Below, piece after piece: positions 27,775 to 37,500 of a stretch of DNA of 64,000 nucleotides (position 1 is the stretch's first letter; each line of letters starts with the position of its first letter). The notes beneath the pieces were generated by a model. The model had not been told where the DNA came from and searched no databases. It worked only from the letters and a program-made list of their open reading frames with translations. Both the position numbers and the translations under genes were made by a program. The stretch is taken from NCBI RefSeq assembly GCF_009856605.1, contig NZ_CP047244.1:62001-126000 (forward strand), in the 5' to 3' direction. The DNA is from Trichormus variabilis 0441 (GTDB lineage Bacteria; Cyanobacteriota; Cyanobacteriia; Cyanobacteriales; Nostocaceae).

Positions 27775-27981
27775 TAGTCCCTCCTTGCGGGTAATGTTAG
27801 CTTCGTCAATGTTTTAAGAGCTTTTTACACTTGCAACACTGTTTCAGTGACTTTAAAACTGTTTAATTGCAAATGACAGAGCGGAAAACTAGCTTCGCAT
27901 TCTCCGGTGTCGTGACTCAAAAAACGTAGTCAGTTAAGACTTAGACTGGTCAGTACAGCTTGCTTGATTTCTCTTACAAGC
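27775..27981 (-). ncRNA. candidate omega RNA of IscB
   Basis: IscB omega RNAs are known to be encoded directly 5' of the gene. In the 207 nt between the parA stop and the iscB start, read on the minus strand, I find a GCTTG/CAAGC hairpin next to parA, a GACA/TGTC-closed arm holding CGGA/TCCG, and an interleaved set: TTGCAA (27867-27872), GTTTTAA (27853-27859), hairpin CACTG-AAA-CAGTG (27837-27849), TTGCAA (27831-27836), TTAAAAC (27811-27817). The order a-b-hairpin-a'-b' is an H-type pseudoknot, a feature of known omega RNAs. The leader ends ACCCGCAAGGAGGGAC before the ATG. The guide would lie at the parA-proximal end. Confidence 0.65.
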
Positions 27982-28776
27982 TCAGTGGCTTTGTCCCTGA
28001 GTTACTGACAGTTGAGTAATATATTTTGTAATTTCTTCGAGTATGCTAACTGCGGGGTGGTTTTTCTTGTGGAGTGCAAGTGGTAGATGTGCTTGGGTTG
28101 CGTCAGGAAAAGCTGTTGATTTAGGAATGGGGGCAGTAACGTGTATCCGTCCTTCAACCTGTTGTTTAATTTCTTCCAGTATTCCTGTGTCTTGAAGATT
28201 ACGATTATCGTATTTGGTTGGAATTATACAGGCAATTTGTAATTTTTGGTGTCCTCCTTTTTTGAGCCGGGCAATTGTTTCTAGCAGTTGGTTGGTGCCG
28301 AGATAGCATTTGTATTGTGTTTCAACAGGAATAATAACGTGTGAAGCAGCGACTAAGCTCATAATGCTTAGGATTCCTAGAGAAGGCGGGCAATCAATCA
28401 AAATATAATCATACTGGTCAAGTACATTTGATAGCACAAACTTGAGCCGTTGGCGGTTGTCGATGGTCAAGTCATGAAAAATTTTTTGCTCCGTACCTGC
28501 CAATTGGATATTTGTTGGTACCAAGTGCATCCCGTGAATAGGTTTTTCCCATATATACAGGGGAGTTTCTTCAGCGATCGCACCATAGATAGTTTGTTCA
28601 GTTTGCAGCTTGACTTCCCCTAATCCCATAAAAGCTGTTAGTGATGCTTGTGGGTCCATATCCACAAGCAGTACACGGTGTTTTTTAGCAAGGTGGTATC
28701 CAAGATTGTGTGTAATAGTCGTTTTAGCTGCACCACCTGACTGATTGAAAGTGGCAATTATTTTGGTTGATGACAT
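27982..28776 (-). CDS. parA: ParA-type partition ATPase
   Basis: The 264-aa ATPase drives plasmid or chromosome partition with ParB. It has the deviant Walker A box FNQSGGAAKTTI, in which the signature Lys of KGGxxK(T/S) is Ser while the second Lys and Thr remain; Walker A' LLVDMDPQASLT and Walker B YILIDCPPSLGIL are present. There is no long N-terminal DNA-binding domain, so it is of the short (type Ib/soj-like) kind. It ends 207 nt before iscB on the same strand. The Ser substitution occurs in some cyanobacterial ParAs and need not abolish ATPase activity. Confidence 0.9.
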   Translation of the reverse strand: MSSTKIIATFNQSGGAAKTTITHNLGYHLAKKHRVLLVDMDPQASLTAFMGLGEVKLQTEQTIYGAIAEETPLYIWEKPIHGMHLVPTNIQLAGTEQKIFHDLTIDNRQRLKFVLSNVLDQYDYILIDCPPSLGILSIMSLVAASHVIIPVETQYKCYLGTNQLLETIARLKKGGHQKLQIACIIPTKYDNRNLQDTGILEEIKQQVEGRIHVTAPIPKSTAFPDATQAHLPLALHKKNHPAVSILEEITKYITQLSVTQGQSH

Positions 28777-28914
28777 ATATTAATGAAGCGATTTTGTGAA
28801 CCCATGTCAGCGATTCTACCAAACAGTGGATTTTTATTTTGGATTTTTGAAAAAAAATAACGCTAGTTCAAACCAGTAAACCTGCCTGGACTAGCATTAT
28901 TCAGTTAATTGGTT

Positions 28915-29334
28915 CTAAAATGGAGGTTCTTCGTCTAGGTCTTCATTTGTCGAAGTAACGTTATCTTCGAGTAGTTCTTTGGCAAAATCGGGAGTTTCAG
29001 GCGAGTGAGAGTTTTTGCTAACTTGGGTGAGTTCGTTAATCGGTTGTGTTGAGATAAAGTTTCTAATTACGAATGTGGCAATTTTTTCTTTGTACTCACC
29101 CCTGTTATCCACTACTAAATCAAGATATCCTTCTGCTGTACCATGTACGCCTTCCCCCTGTTCGTTGATAACGACAGCAGGTGCGCCCTTGGAACGGAAT
29201 GGTATCTCGTCAGTAACGACTCCTTCCTTTGAACGATAGTAGAATTCAGCAATTCCAAAAGCAATCAAGGAACCTTCTTTGTCGTGGGTTGTGTTCACTG
29301 ATTTAAGATTAATAGTTGCAGTATTATGAATCAT
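28915..29334 (-). CDS. SSB-like protein with acidic tip
   Basis: The 139-aa product is not a clear match to any family I can name, but it is built like a single-stranded DNA-binding protein: a beta-rich N-terminal part (IHNTATINLKSVNTTHDKEG, YLDLVVDNRGEYKEKIATFV) and a disordered tail ending TNEDLDEEPPF. That acidic end closing in Pro-Phe mimics the SSB C-terminal tip that recruits replication and repair proteins. A true SSB gene lies 73 nt upstream on the same strand. It is probably a divergent second SSB or a partner. Confidence 0.5.
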   Translation of the reverse strand: MIHNTATINLKSVNTTHDKEGSLIAFGIAEFYYRSKEGVVTDEIPFRSKGAPAVVINEQGEGVHGTAEGYLDLVVDNRGEYKEKIATFVIRNFISTQPINELTQVSKNSHSPETPDFAKELLEDNVTSTNEDLDEEPPF

Positions 29335-29407
29335 GGTCGTTTGATTTGTAGATTGATTAGATGGTTAATCGCCTATGATGTATACTGCATAAGCGATTTG
29401 TAACTTT

Positions 29408-29791
29408 CTAGAAATTTGCGTTAGCTACAGCCTGTGTTTCGTTTGGTAAAGAAGTAGATGTAGATTCTTCCTTACGGGGTGAACCTAGTAATTCGATGGT
29501 GTTGATTGTGATTACAGGCTTTTGCCGCATAGTGCCAGAATTTTTATCAGCCCAACGATCAAATCCAAACTCACCAGTAATTGCAATTTGAGTTCCTTTA
29601 CGAACGTAATTTCCAATCACTTCTGCTTGATTTCCCCAAGCGACTAAATCAAACCAAAGAGCTTGTTCACTTCTGTAGGGTGGTCTTACTGCAATAGAGA
29701 TTGAAGCTTTAACTGCGCCCGACTCGAAAAATTTTAGATCGGGTTCTTGTCCACATCTGCCAACTAGCATGACTTTGTTGATATAGTTCAT
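29408..29791 (-). CDS. ssb: single-stranded DNA-binding protein
   Basis: The 127-aa product is a bacterial SSB: MNYINKVMLVGRCGQEPDLK is the OB-fold start, LWFDLVAWGNQAEVIGNYVR and GTQIAITGEFGFDRW the conserved core. The tail is short and ends AVANANF, so it lacks the acidic DDIPF-type tip; the neighbouring 139-aa protein has one. Together with parA/parB this supports a plasmid-type replication and maintenance module. A separate chromosomal ssb is to be expected. Confidence 0.88.
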   Translation of the reverse strand: MNYINKVMLVGRCGQEPDLKFFESGAVKASISIAVRPPYRSEQALWFDLVAWGNQAEVIGNYVRKGTQIAITGEFGFDRWADKNSGTMRQKPVITINTIELLGSPRKEESTSTSLPNETQAVANANF

Positions 29792-30086
29792 AACGCGAGA
29801 ATTGATATATTTCTCTTATTGCTGCGTCAGCATTAGTTCTTTTAGGATTTATCATTTTGACGAATTGTTTTATTTAAAGCACACTTTTTGATTCATACTT
29901 GTGAGTTATTTTTTATCCCTGTTTCTCATACCATTGCGGTTTTTACTAAGGAACGGCTAATAATCCTGTGCTATGGTGGGATCGCAATTAGCGTGGTATG
30001 TATCTAAAAATTATAAGTAATGACTTATGCTTGAATATCTTCTCGTGAAGCGAGTAAGTATTTGTAAGCTGATACTCTTGGCTTTG

Positions 30087-31202
30087 ATGTGGATACAGTT
30101 CGATGAGGACAGCCAAAATCGGCTAACACCTGACTACTCCTCACCTTTGCAAGTAGAAAATCTTACGTGGTTAGGAGAGACATCTGTTGGAGAAGAGGTC
30201 GAGCATTTTTGTGATGTTTCTAATACCGCTAGGATAGGCGTTTGGGGAGAAATTCTAGAACTGAAGTTAGTAGATTTAATTGCTGATTTACCGACTTGTT
30301 TGCACGATGCTTCATGGTTTGCTCTACTGGCAATTACTATGATGTTGGTGGATAAGGAATTAGACGGGATATGTGTACACCCACAAGATGAGTATTTTGC
30401 CCGGACTATTACGCTTGAAAGTTTGGCAGATTTGAGTGATTCTTACTTAGCCAAAGGTCATCCTTATTTAGATTTTCCTTTATCATTAGAAGACGCTAAA
30501 TCATTACTGCCAGTTAATAGAAAGCAAGAGCTAGAAATCAAATTAGAGAAATTCCTTATTGATACTTATGAAGACGATTTTGATGATGAAGCACCAGATA
30601 TTTGTGAGTTTTCATCCATCTACTTGCAAGATATTTTAAAAGAGTTTTTTGTTGAATCTGACTGGCAAGGTGATATTAACCAAGAGGCGGTTGTACAGCT
30701 TCAAGAAAAGTATGCTTCACATTATTCAGAAGGTGCGTTCTCTCCTGAAACTAAGGAACACGAACGTTGGGGCAAAACGCTTGTTTTTCTCAAACAATTT
30801 ATAGGTCTGGATTCTAATTTTATCGAAAGCCAAAGCGATTTGTTCCTTGATGAATCTCTAGCAGCTGATTTACCTGATTACTTCCGTATGAAGACCCGTT
30901 TAGAACGTTGGCAAGACCGAACAGTTGTTTTATCCCGGTTGGTTCATACTTTAGTTCATTTTTTACTGGTAGGACAAAATTATCATCCCAGTCATATACA
31001 AGATTTGATGGCTATTCCAGTTTCTTCACGGGCTATATCCAGCCTACAAGCTTGTTTAGGTGTAGCTGCTTACAGAAGTGCTTATTACATGGCTGCTTCA
31101 AATATTCCCGAATCAGAAATTGGGCGGAACTGGTTGCTAGAAAAAGCTTTCCCTAACCTGCTTGATTTTTATCAAACAGGCCGGTTGAGTGGAAAGCAAT
31201 AA
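30087..31202 (+). CDS. unrecognised 371-aa protein
   Basis: I do not recognise a family. The frame opens at 30027, but the first 20 codons (LEYLLVKRVSICKLILLAL) look unlike the rest; the ATG at 30087 (MWIQFDEDSQNRLTPDY) gives a uniformly soluble, acidic protein. It is mostly helical, with a Glu/Asp-rich middle (DTYEDDFDDEAPDICEF) and a hydrophobic segment RLVHTLVHFLLVGQN near the C-terminus. It diverges from the ssb genes over 235 nt. Its place beside partition and SSB genes suggests a plasmid-borne accessory gene; no function is proposed. Confidence 0.55.
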   Translation: MWIQFDEDSQNRLTPDYSSPLQVENLTWLGETSVGEEVEHFCDVSNTARIGVWGEILELKLVDLIADLPTCLHDASWFALLAITMMLVDKELDGICVHPQDEYFARTITLESLADLSDSYLAKGHPYLDFPLSLEDAKSLLPVNRKQELEIKLEKFLIDTYEDDFDDEAPDICEFSSIYLQDILKEFFVESDWQGDINQEAVVQLQEKYASHYSEGAFSPETKEHERWGKTLVFLKQFIGLDSNFIESQSDLFLDESLAADLPDYFRMKTRLERWQDRTVVLSRLVHTLVHFLLVGQNYHPSHIQDLMAIPVSSRAISSLQACLGVAAYRSAYYMAASNIPESEIGRNWLLEKAFPNLLDFYQTGRLSGKQ

Positions 31203-31544
31203 TTAATATTCTGCTGTTGGTTAATAAAGACAAATTTATATTTATGAAAAAATACTTATTTATACAATACTTTTGCCAAAAGAAGAGTCTACAAAAATTA
31301 AAAAAGCCTTGCGATAAACCTGGAAGGAATTTTTAGGACTGATTGTTTTTGCCCAGCTTCGGAGAAATGGGAGTTTGTACATCAACTCACCCTCTTAAAT
31401 TGGCGAAGGTATTGTTACCCTTGATAAATTGTTTAATTCCCCCCTTCTTCCCTATCTTGATAAAATTTCAGAAGATGAAAAATGTGATAGCTGGATTGCT
31501 GTATAGTTTGAGGTGTACCAGATTATCCTTTCAAGAGTTGCTCT
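31203..31544. other. AT-rich spacer before the giant kinase
   Basis: 342 nt, AT-rich at the left end, with no credible gene, repeat or hairpin that I could support. It presumably contains the promoter of the kinase gene; a TAGCTGGATTGCTGTATAGT stretch at about 31487 ends in a possible -10 box (TATAGT). Confidence 0.4.
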
Positions 31545-34500
31545 ATGATCACTCTGCCTGGTATTGCTATCCAAAACAAAATATACGAAAGTTCCAATTC
31601 TCTAGTGTACCGGGGCATTAGAGAGGATGGAGTAGAGATCGTCGTAAAAATGCTAAAGCTTGATTATCCCTCTCCCCAAGAACTAACCCGCTACAGACAG
31701 GAATATAAAATTATTCGCTCCCTGAATCTGGAAGGAGTTATCAAGGCATACAGCCAGCAGGACTATCAACGCACTCTGGTGATTCTCTTAGAAGATTTTG
31801 GGGGAGAGTCCCTAGAAAAATGGATGCAAAAGCGTCCAGATATTTTCTGCCCGATGCCTTTATCCACTTTTCTTGGTATTGCGATCGCCCTTTGCGACAT
31901 TCTGGGCAGAATCCATGCAGCCAATATCATTCATAAAGATATCAACCCTGGAAACATAGTCTTTAATCTGGATACTGGCGTTGTCAAAATTATTGATTTT
32001 GGGGTTGCGACCCAATTTAACCGCACCAATCCGACGTTCAAAAGTCCCCATGTGTTAGAAGGCACGCTTGCCTATCTGTCGCCAGAGCAAACCGGGCGGA
32101 TGAATCGGATGCTCGACTATCGCACCGATTTCTACTCGCTGGGCGTAACCTTCTACGAACTGTTAACTGGACAGCTACCGTTCCCCACTCAAGACATCCT
32201 AGAGCTAGTTCATTGCCATATTGCCAAACCGCCGATTCCTGTGCATGAATTGAACGCCACGATTCCCAAACCTATTTCAGGCATAATTTTGAAGTTGATG
32301 GCGAAAAATGCGGAGGATCGCTATCAAAGTGCCTGGGGCATCAAAGCGGATCTAGAACGCTGCGCCGGGCAACTGGCAGAAATGGGTCAGATCAACGCTA
32401 TGTCGTTGGGACTGCAAGATGTTTCAGAACAGTTTTGCATTCCTCAGAAACTGTATGGACGAGAAGTCCAGACTAAAGCATTATTGGCGGCGTTTGACAG
32501 AGTGGCTAGAAAAGAGACGTTTGGCGAAATTTGTCAACTAGAGTCAGGCATAGAAAATGCTCAATTCAATGTCGAACTCATGCTCGTTGCTGGTTATGCT
32601 GGCGTTGGCAAAACAGCATTGGTGCAAGAACTCTATAAACCCATCACAGCAAAGCACGGCTATTTCATATCGGGTAAATTTGACCAATTTAGGCGCAATA
32701 TTCCCTACAGCGCCATTGTGGATGCCCTGCAAAAGTTGGTGCAGCAACTTCTGGGGGAACCGGATGAGCAAGTGCAACAGTGGCAAGAGCGTCTACTCAC
32801 TGCTTTAGGAAGCAATGGGCAAATCATCATAGATGTCATTCCGGAAGTTGAATTAATTATTGGCAAACAGCCACCCGTACCCGAAGTTGGAGCAACGGAA
32901 GCTCAAAATCGCTTTAATCGAATCTTTCAAAATTTTGTGCGGGTGTTTTGTTCAAAAGAACATCCCCTGGTCATCTTCTTAGACGATTTACAATGGTCCG
33001 ACTCCGCGACGCTGAAGTTAATCGAGTTAATATTACTCGACGAGCAAACCCATTATCTATTTTTGATTGGAGCCTACCGAGACTCGGAAGTGCATCCAAC
33101 GCATCCACTAGTATTAACGCTCTTAGAACTACGAAACCAAGGGGCAGTACTTCAGGAGATTACCTTAGCACCCTTAACCCTCGAACCCTTGAGTCAACTG
33201 ATTGCCGAGACGCTAGGTCGCAATATTGACACCGTTCGTTCTTTAGCCCAATTAGTGTTACGTAAAACCGAAGGCAACCCTTTCTTTGTCGGTGAATTTT
33301 TGCGAATGCTGTATAGCGAAAATCTGTTAATCTTTAATGCGAAACAGTTAAGCTGGCAGTGGGATATTGCTCAAATTCAAGCCCGAAATATTACCGATAA
33401 TGTAGTGGAGTTGCTGCTGCTCCAGTTGAAGAAATTGCCAAATGAAACACGGCAAATTCTCCGCTTAGCCGCTTGTGTTGGATCTGAATTTGATTTAGAG
33501 ACGTTAGCGATCGCTTGTGAAAAATCGCCGAAAATAATTTCTCTAGATTTACTAGCTGCAATAAATGCTGGATTAATTCAACCTCTATCTGAATTAGACG
33601 AAAACTTGTTAGTTCAAGACTACAAGTTTTTGCACGATCGCGTTCAGCAAGCGGCTTATGCTTTGATTGATGAATCGCACAAACAGGTTGTTCATCTCCA
33701 AATCGGTGGCAATTTGCTCGAAAAAACTTCACCAGAGCAACGATCCGATCGGTTGTTTGAAATCATCGATCATCTCAATCAAGGACTTGAGCTAGTCACT
33801 GCTCGATCAGAACGAACTGAAATTGCCAGACTGAATTTAATGGCAGGACAGAAAGCAAAGGCAGCAACGGCTTATGAAGCAGCTTTTAAGTATTTCACTA
33901 CAGGGCTTAAACTCCTCAATTGGGAGAGTTGGCTCAGTGAGTATGACCTTACCTTAACGCTGTACTCAGAAGCAGCAGAAGCGGCGTATCTCCAGGGTTG
34001 CTTTGATGAGATGGAACAGTTGGTAGAAGTGGTACTCGCTCGTGCCAAAACAGTGGTTGACAAAGTGCAAGTTTACGATAGCAGCATTCAAAGATATTTG
34101 TCACAGGGCAACCTGAAAGAAGCACTCAAAATTGGCTTGGAAGTGTTGAAGCTCCTGGGAGTGATTTTACCAGAAAATCCAAGTGAGTTAGATGTTCAAG
34201 GCGGATTGGAGTCAACGGCGGCACTACTCGCCCAACGAGAAATTGAAGACTTGAGTAATTTACCAGAGATGACTGCACCAGAACCGCTAGCAGCAATGTC
34301 AATCCTAGCGAATATAGGAGCTGCTGCATTCATAGTATCACCAGCACTATTCATGCTGATTACTTGCAAAACGGTAAATTTATCGATCAACTACGGGAAT
34401 GCTATCTGGTCACCACTGTATTATGCTGGCTACGGATTTGTTCTATGTGGAGTTGTTCAAGACATTGAACTCGGCTATAAATTTGGTCAATTGGCTCTTA

Positions 34501-37500
34501 GTTTGGCAGAACGATTGAATACCAAAAAAGGCAAGGCTAAAGCATTACAGTTATTTAGTGACCATGTTATGCAATGGAAAGTACATCTTAAGGAGACGAT
34601 ACCACTGCTGGTTGAGGCTTATCAGGAAGGAGTGGAAACCGGAGACTTTGAAACCGCTGGTTATGCTGCATATGACGTGTGCTACAACTCGTTTTTCGTC
34701 GGTGAGTCACTCACCCAACTAGAACAGAAAACTGCAACATATAGCAAAGCAGTTGATCGAATCAGACGGGAAAGCCCCTCGACTTGGATTGCAATAGTGT
34801 GGCAGACCATTCTTAATTTGTTAGATAGGTCTCTTAATCCCAGTCGCTTAGTTGGTCGGGTGTGTAATGAAGAGCAGGCATTACCACACGCCCTTGCAGT
34901 TAAAGATGGAACTGCAATTCAAATGCTATATCTGCACAAAGTTATACTGTGTTATCTATTTGAAGAATATCATCAAGCTGTACAGACTGCTATTTTGGCA
35001 AGGCAACATTTTGAAGAAGTGACAGCAATAAAGGTTTTACCTGTATTCTGTTTCTATCATTCTCTGACGCTTTTGAGCCTATTGCTCGATGCTTCAAACT
35101 CTGAAAAATTAGCTTTGCTAAACTGCGTCAACACCAACCAAGAAAAGATGCAGAAATGGGCAGAACACGCCCCAATGAATTATCTACATAAATTTTATCT
35201 AGTCGAGGCAGAGAAAGCACGAGTCTTAGGGCAATTTCTTGAGGCTGAAGAACTTTACGAACAAGCGATCGCAGGTGCTGCTGAAAATGAGTATATCCAG
35301 GAAGAAGCATTAACTTATGAATTAGCGGCTAAACACTATCTAGCGCGAGGTCGGTCAAAAATTGCTCAAACCTACATGAAAGAGGCGCACTATTGCTACG
35401 ATCGCTGGGGCGCAATCGCTAAAGTTAAAGACTTAGAAACTCGCTATCCACAGTTCTTTTCTCAGTCGTCTAGAGCCGCTTCCACATCAATTCCTACTAC
35501 TGCTGCAACTATCTCTAATCCCTTCCATACTGCTTTCGATTTAGCAGCAGTGATGAAAGCTTCACAGGCGATTTCTCGTGAAATTGAACTGAAGCAATTG
35601 CTGCGATCGCTGATGCAAACTTTGATTGAGAATGCTGGCGCACAAACCGGATATCTGATTTTAGAAAACTCAGAAGAATGGTCGATTGAAGCGGCTTGTG
35701 AACTCAATACCGATGAGAATGCTTGTGCGACTCAGGTGTTACAGTCTATTCCAATTGCCGATCAATTGCCAGAATCAATCATTCAATATGTGATTCGGAC
35801 TCTAAAGGCTGTCACCTTAAATGATGCGACTCGTGAAGGTGCTTTTATTAATGAGCCATACATTCAACAGAACCAGCCTCAATCTATTTTCTGTTTGCCG
35901 CTGCTGAATCAAGCCAAGCTGGTCGGTGTATTGTATTTAGAAAATCGGTTAGCAGCTGGAGTATTTACACCAGAGCGATCGCAGGTCTTGCAGCTATTAT
36001 CGACTCAAGCCGCGATCGCCATCGAAAATGCCAACCTTTACTCAGAACTGCGGGCTAAGGAAAGCAAGATCACCCAGTTCCTCGAAGCGATTCCGGTGGG
36101 AATTGCGATCGTGGATGCCGAGGGTCGCCCTTACTATACCAACCAATGCGGCAATCAACTCACGGGCAAAGAAACTGATACTTCCATAGCACCAGAGCAG
36201 TTCTCAGAGGCTTATCAGCTTTATGTAGCGGGAACGGATCAAATCTATCCAGCGGAGAGCTTGCCTATTGTGCGGGCATTAAGGGGCGAACGCATTAGGA
36301 CTGAAGATATAGAAATTCGTCGAGATCATGTCTCAATTCTAATTGAGGCACGGGGAACACCAGTTTTCGATCGACAGGGCAATATCACTTATGCGATCGC
36401 TACCTTTCAGGACATTACAGAGCGCAAACAAGCCGAGAAACTCCTGGCCGACTACAACTGCACTTTAGAGCAACAGGTTGCAGAACGAACTGCTGCTTTA
36501 CGACAGAGTGAGGCCAATTACCGTAACCTGATTCAAACTGCGAATTCAATCATCCTTCGCACGGATAGGCAAGGACGAATTCGATACATGAATGACTATG
36601 GACTGAGCTTTTTTGGTTATGAGGAAGATCAGATTTTAGGGCGTACCCTACTGGAAACAATCGTTCCAGAAACCGAAACATCTGGACGCGATCTCAAGCA
36701 GTTTGTTCACGATCTGTTTCACAATCTTGAAGCTCCCTTGCCTCAAGCTTACCTGCAAACCGAGAATGAAAACCTTTGTCGAAACGGTAGACGGGTTTGG
36801 ATTGCCTGGTCGAATCAAGCCATCTTCAATGAACAAGGAGATGTCGTTGAAATCTTATCGGTGGGCAATGACACCACCCAGCGTAGACAAGCAGAAGAGG
36901 CATTACAACGCAGTGAAGCTAAGTTCCGCAATATTTTTGAAAACTCACAGGTTGGCATCTTCCGCACCCGCCTCTCGGATGGATTACTTCTCGATGCCAA
37001 TCAACGCTATGCCAATCTGCTTGGCTTTGATTCATCAGAGGAGATGATTGGGCTTGAACACGCCACAGACTACTATCTAAATACCAGCGATCGCCAACAA
37101 TTCCTTGAGGTGCTGAAGCGGGATCGGGAAGTGCGAAGCTATGAAGCACAGGGGCGAAAACGAGATGGGACAGTGTTTTGGGGACTGTTCTCTGCTTATC
37201 TGAATGCAGACGATGACTACATTGAAGGGGTGATTGCGGATATTAGCGATCTCAAACAAACAGAAGCCGCTCTACAAACGAGTGAAGAACGACTACGCTT
37301 AGCATTAACCGCTTCAAATCAAGGACTCTACGATTTCGATTTAAAGACTGAAGAAAGAATTGTTAACCCGGAATACGCTTTAATGCTGGGCTACGATCCA
37401 GCAACATTCCACGAAACCATTCCTGAATGGATTGCTCGTTTGCATCCTGATGACAGAGAATCAGTTGTCGCAACCTACCGTGCTTGTATTACTGGAGAAA

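Noticed and set aside
27982..28776. ParA as inactive because of the changed Walker A box
   Set aside because: The P-loop Lys and Thr are retained; the SGG form occurs among cyanobacterial ParAs, so loss of function is not supported.
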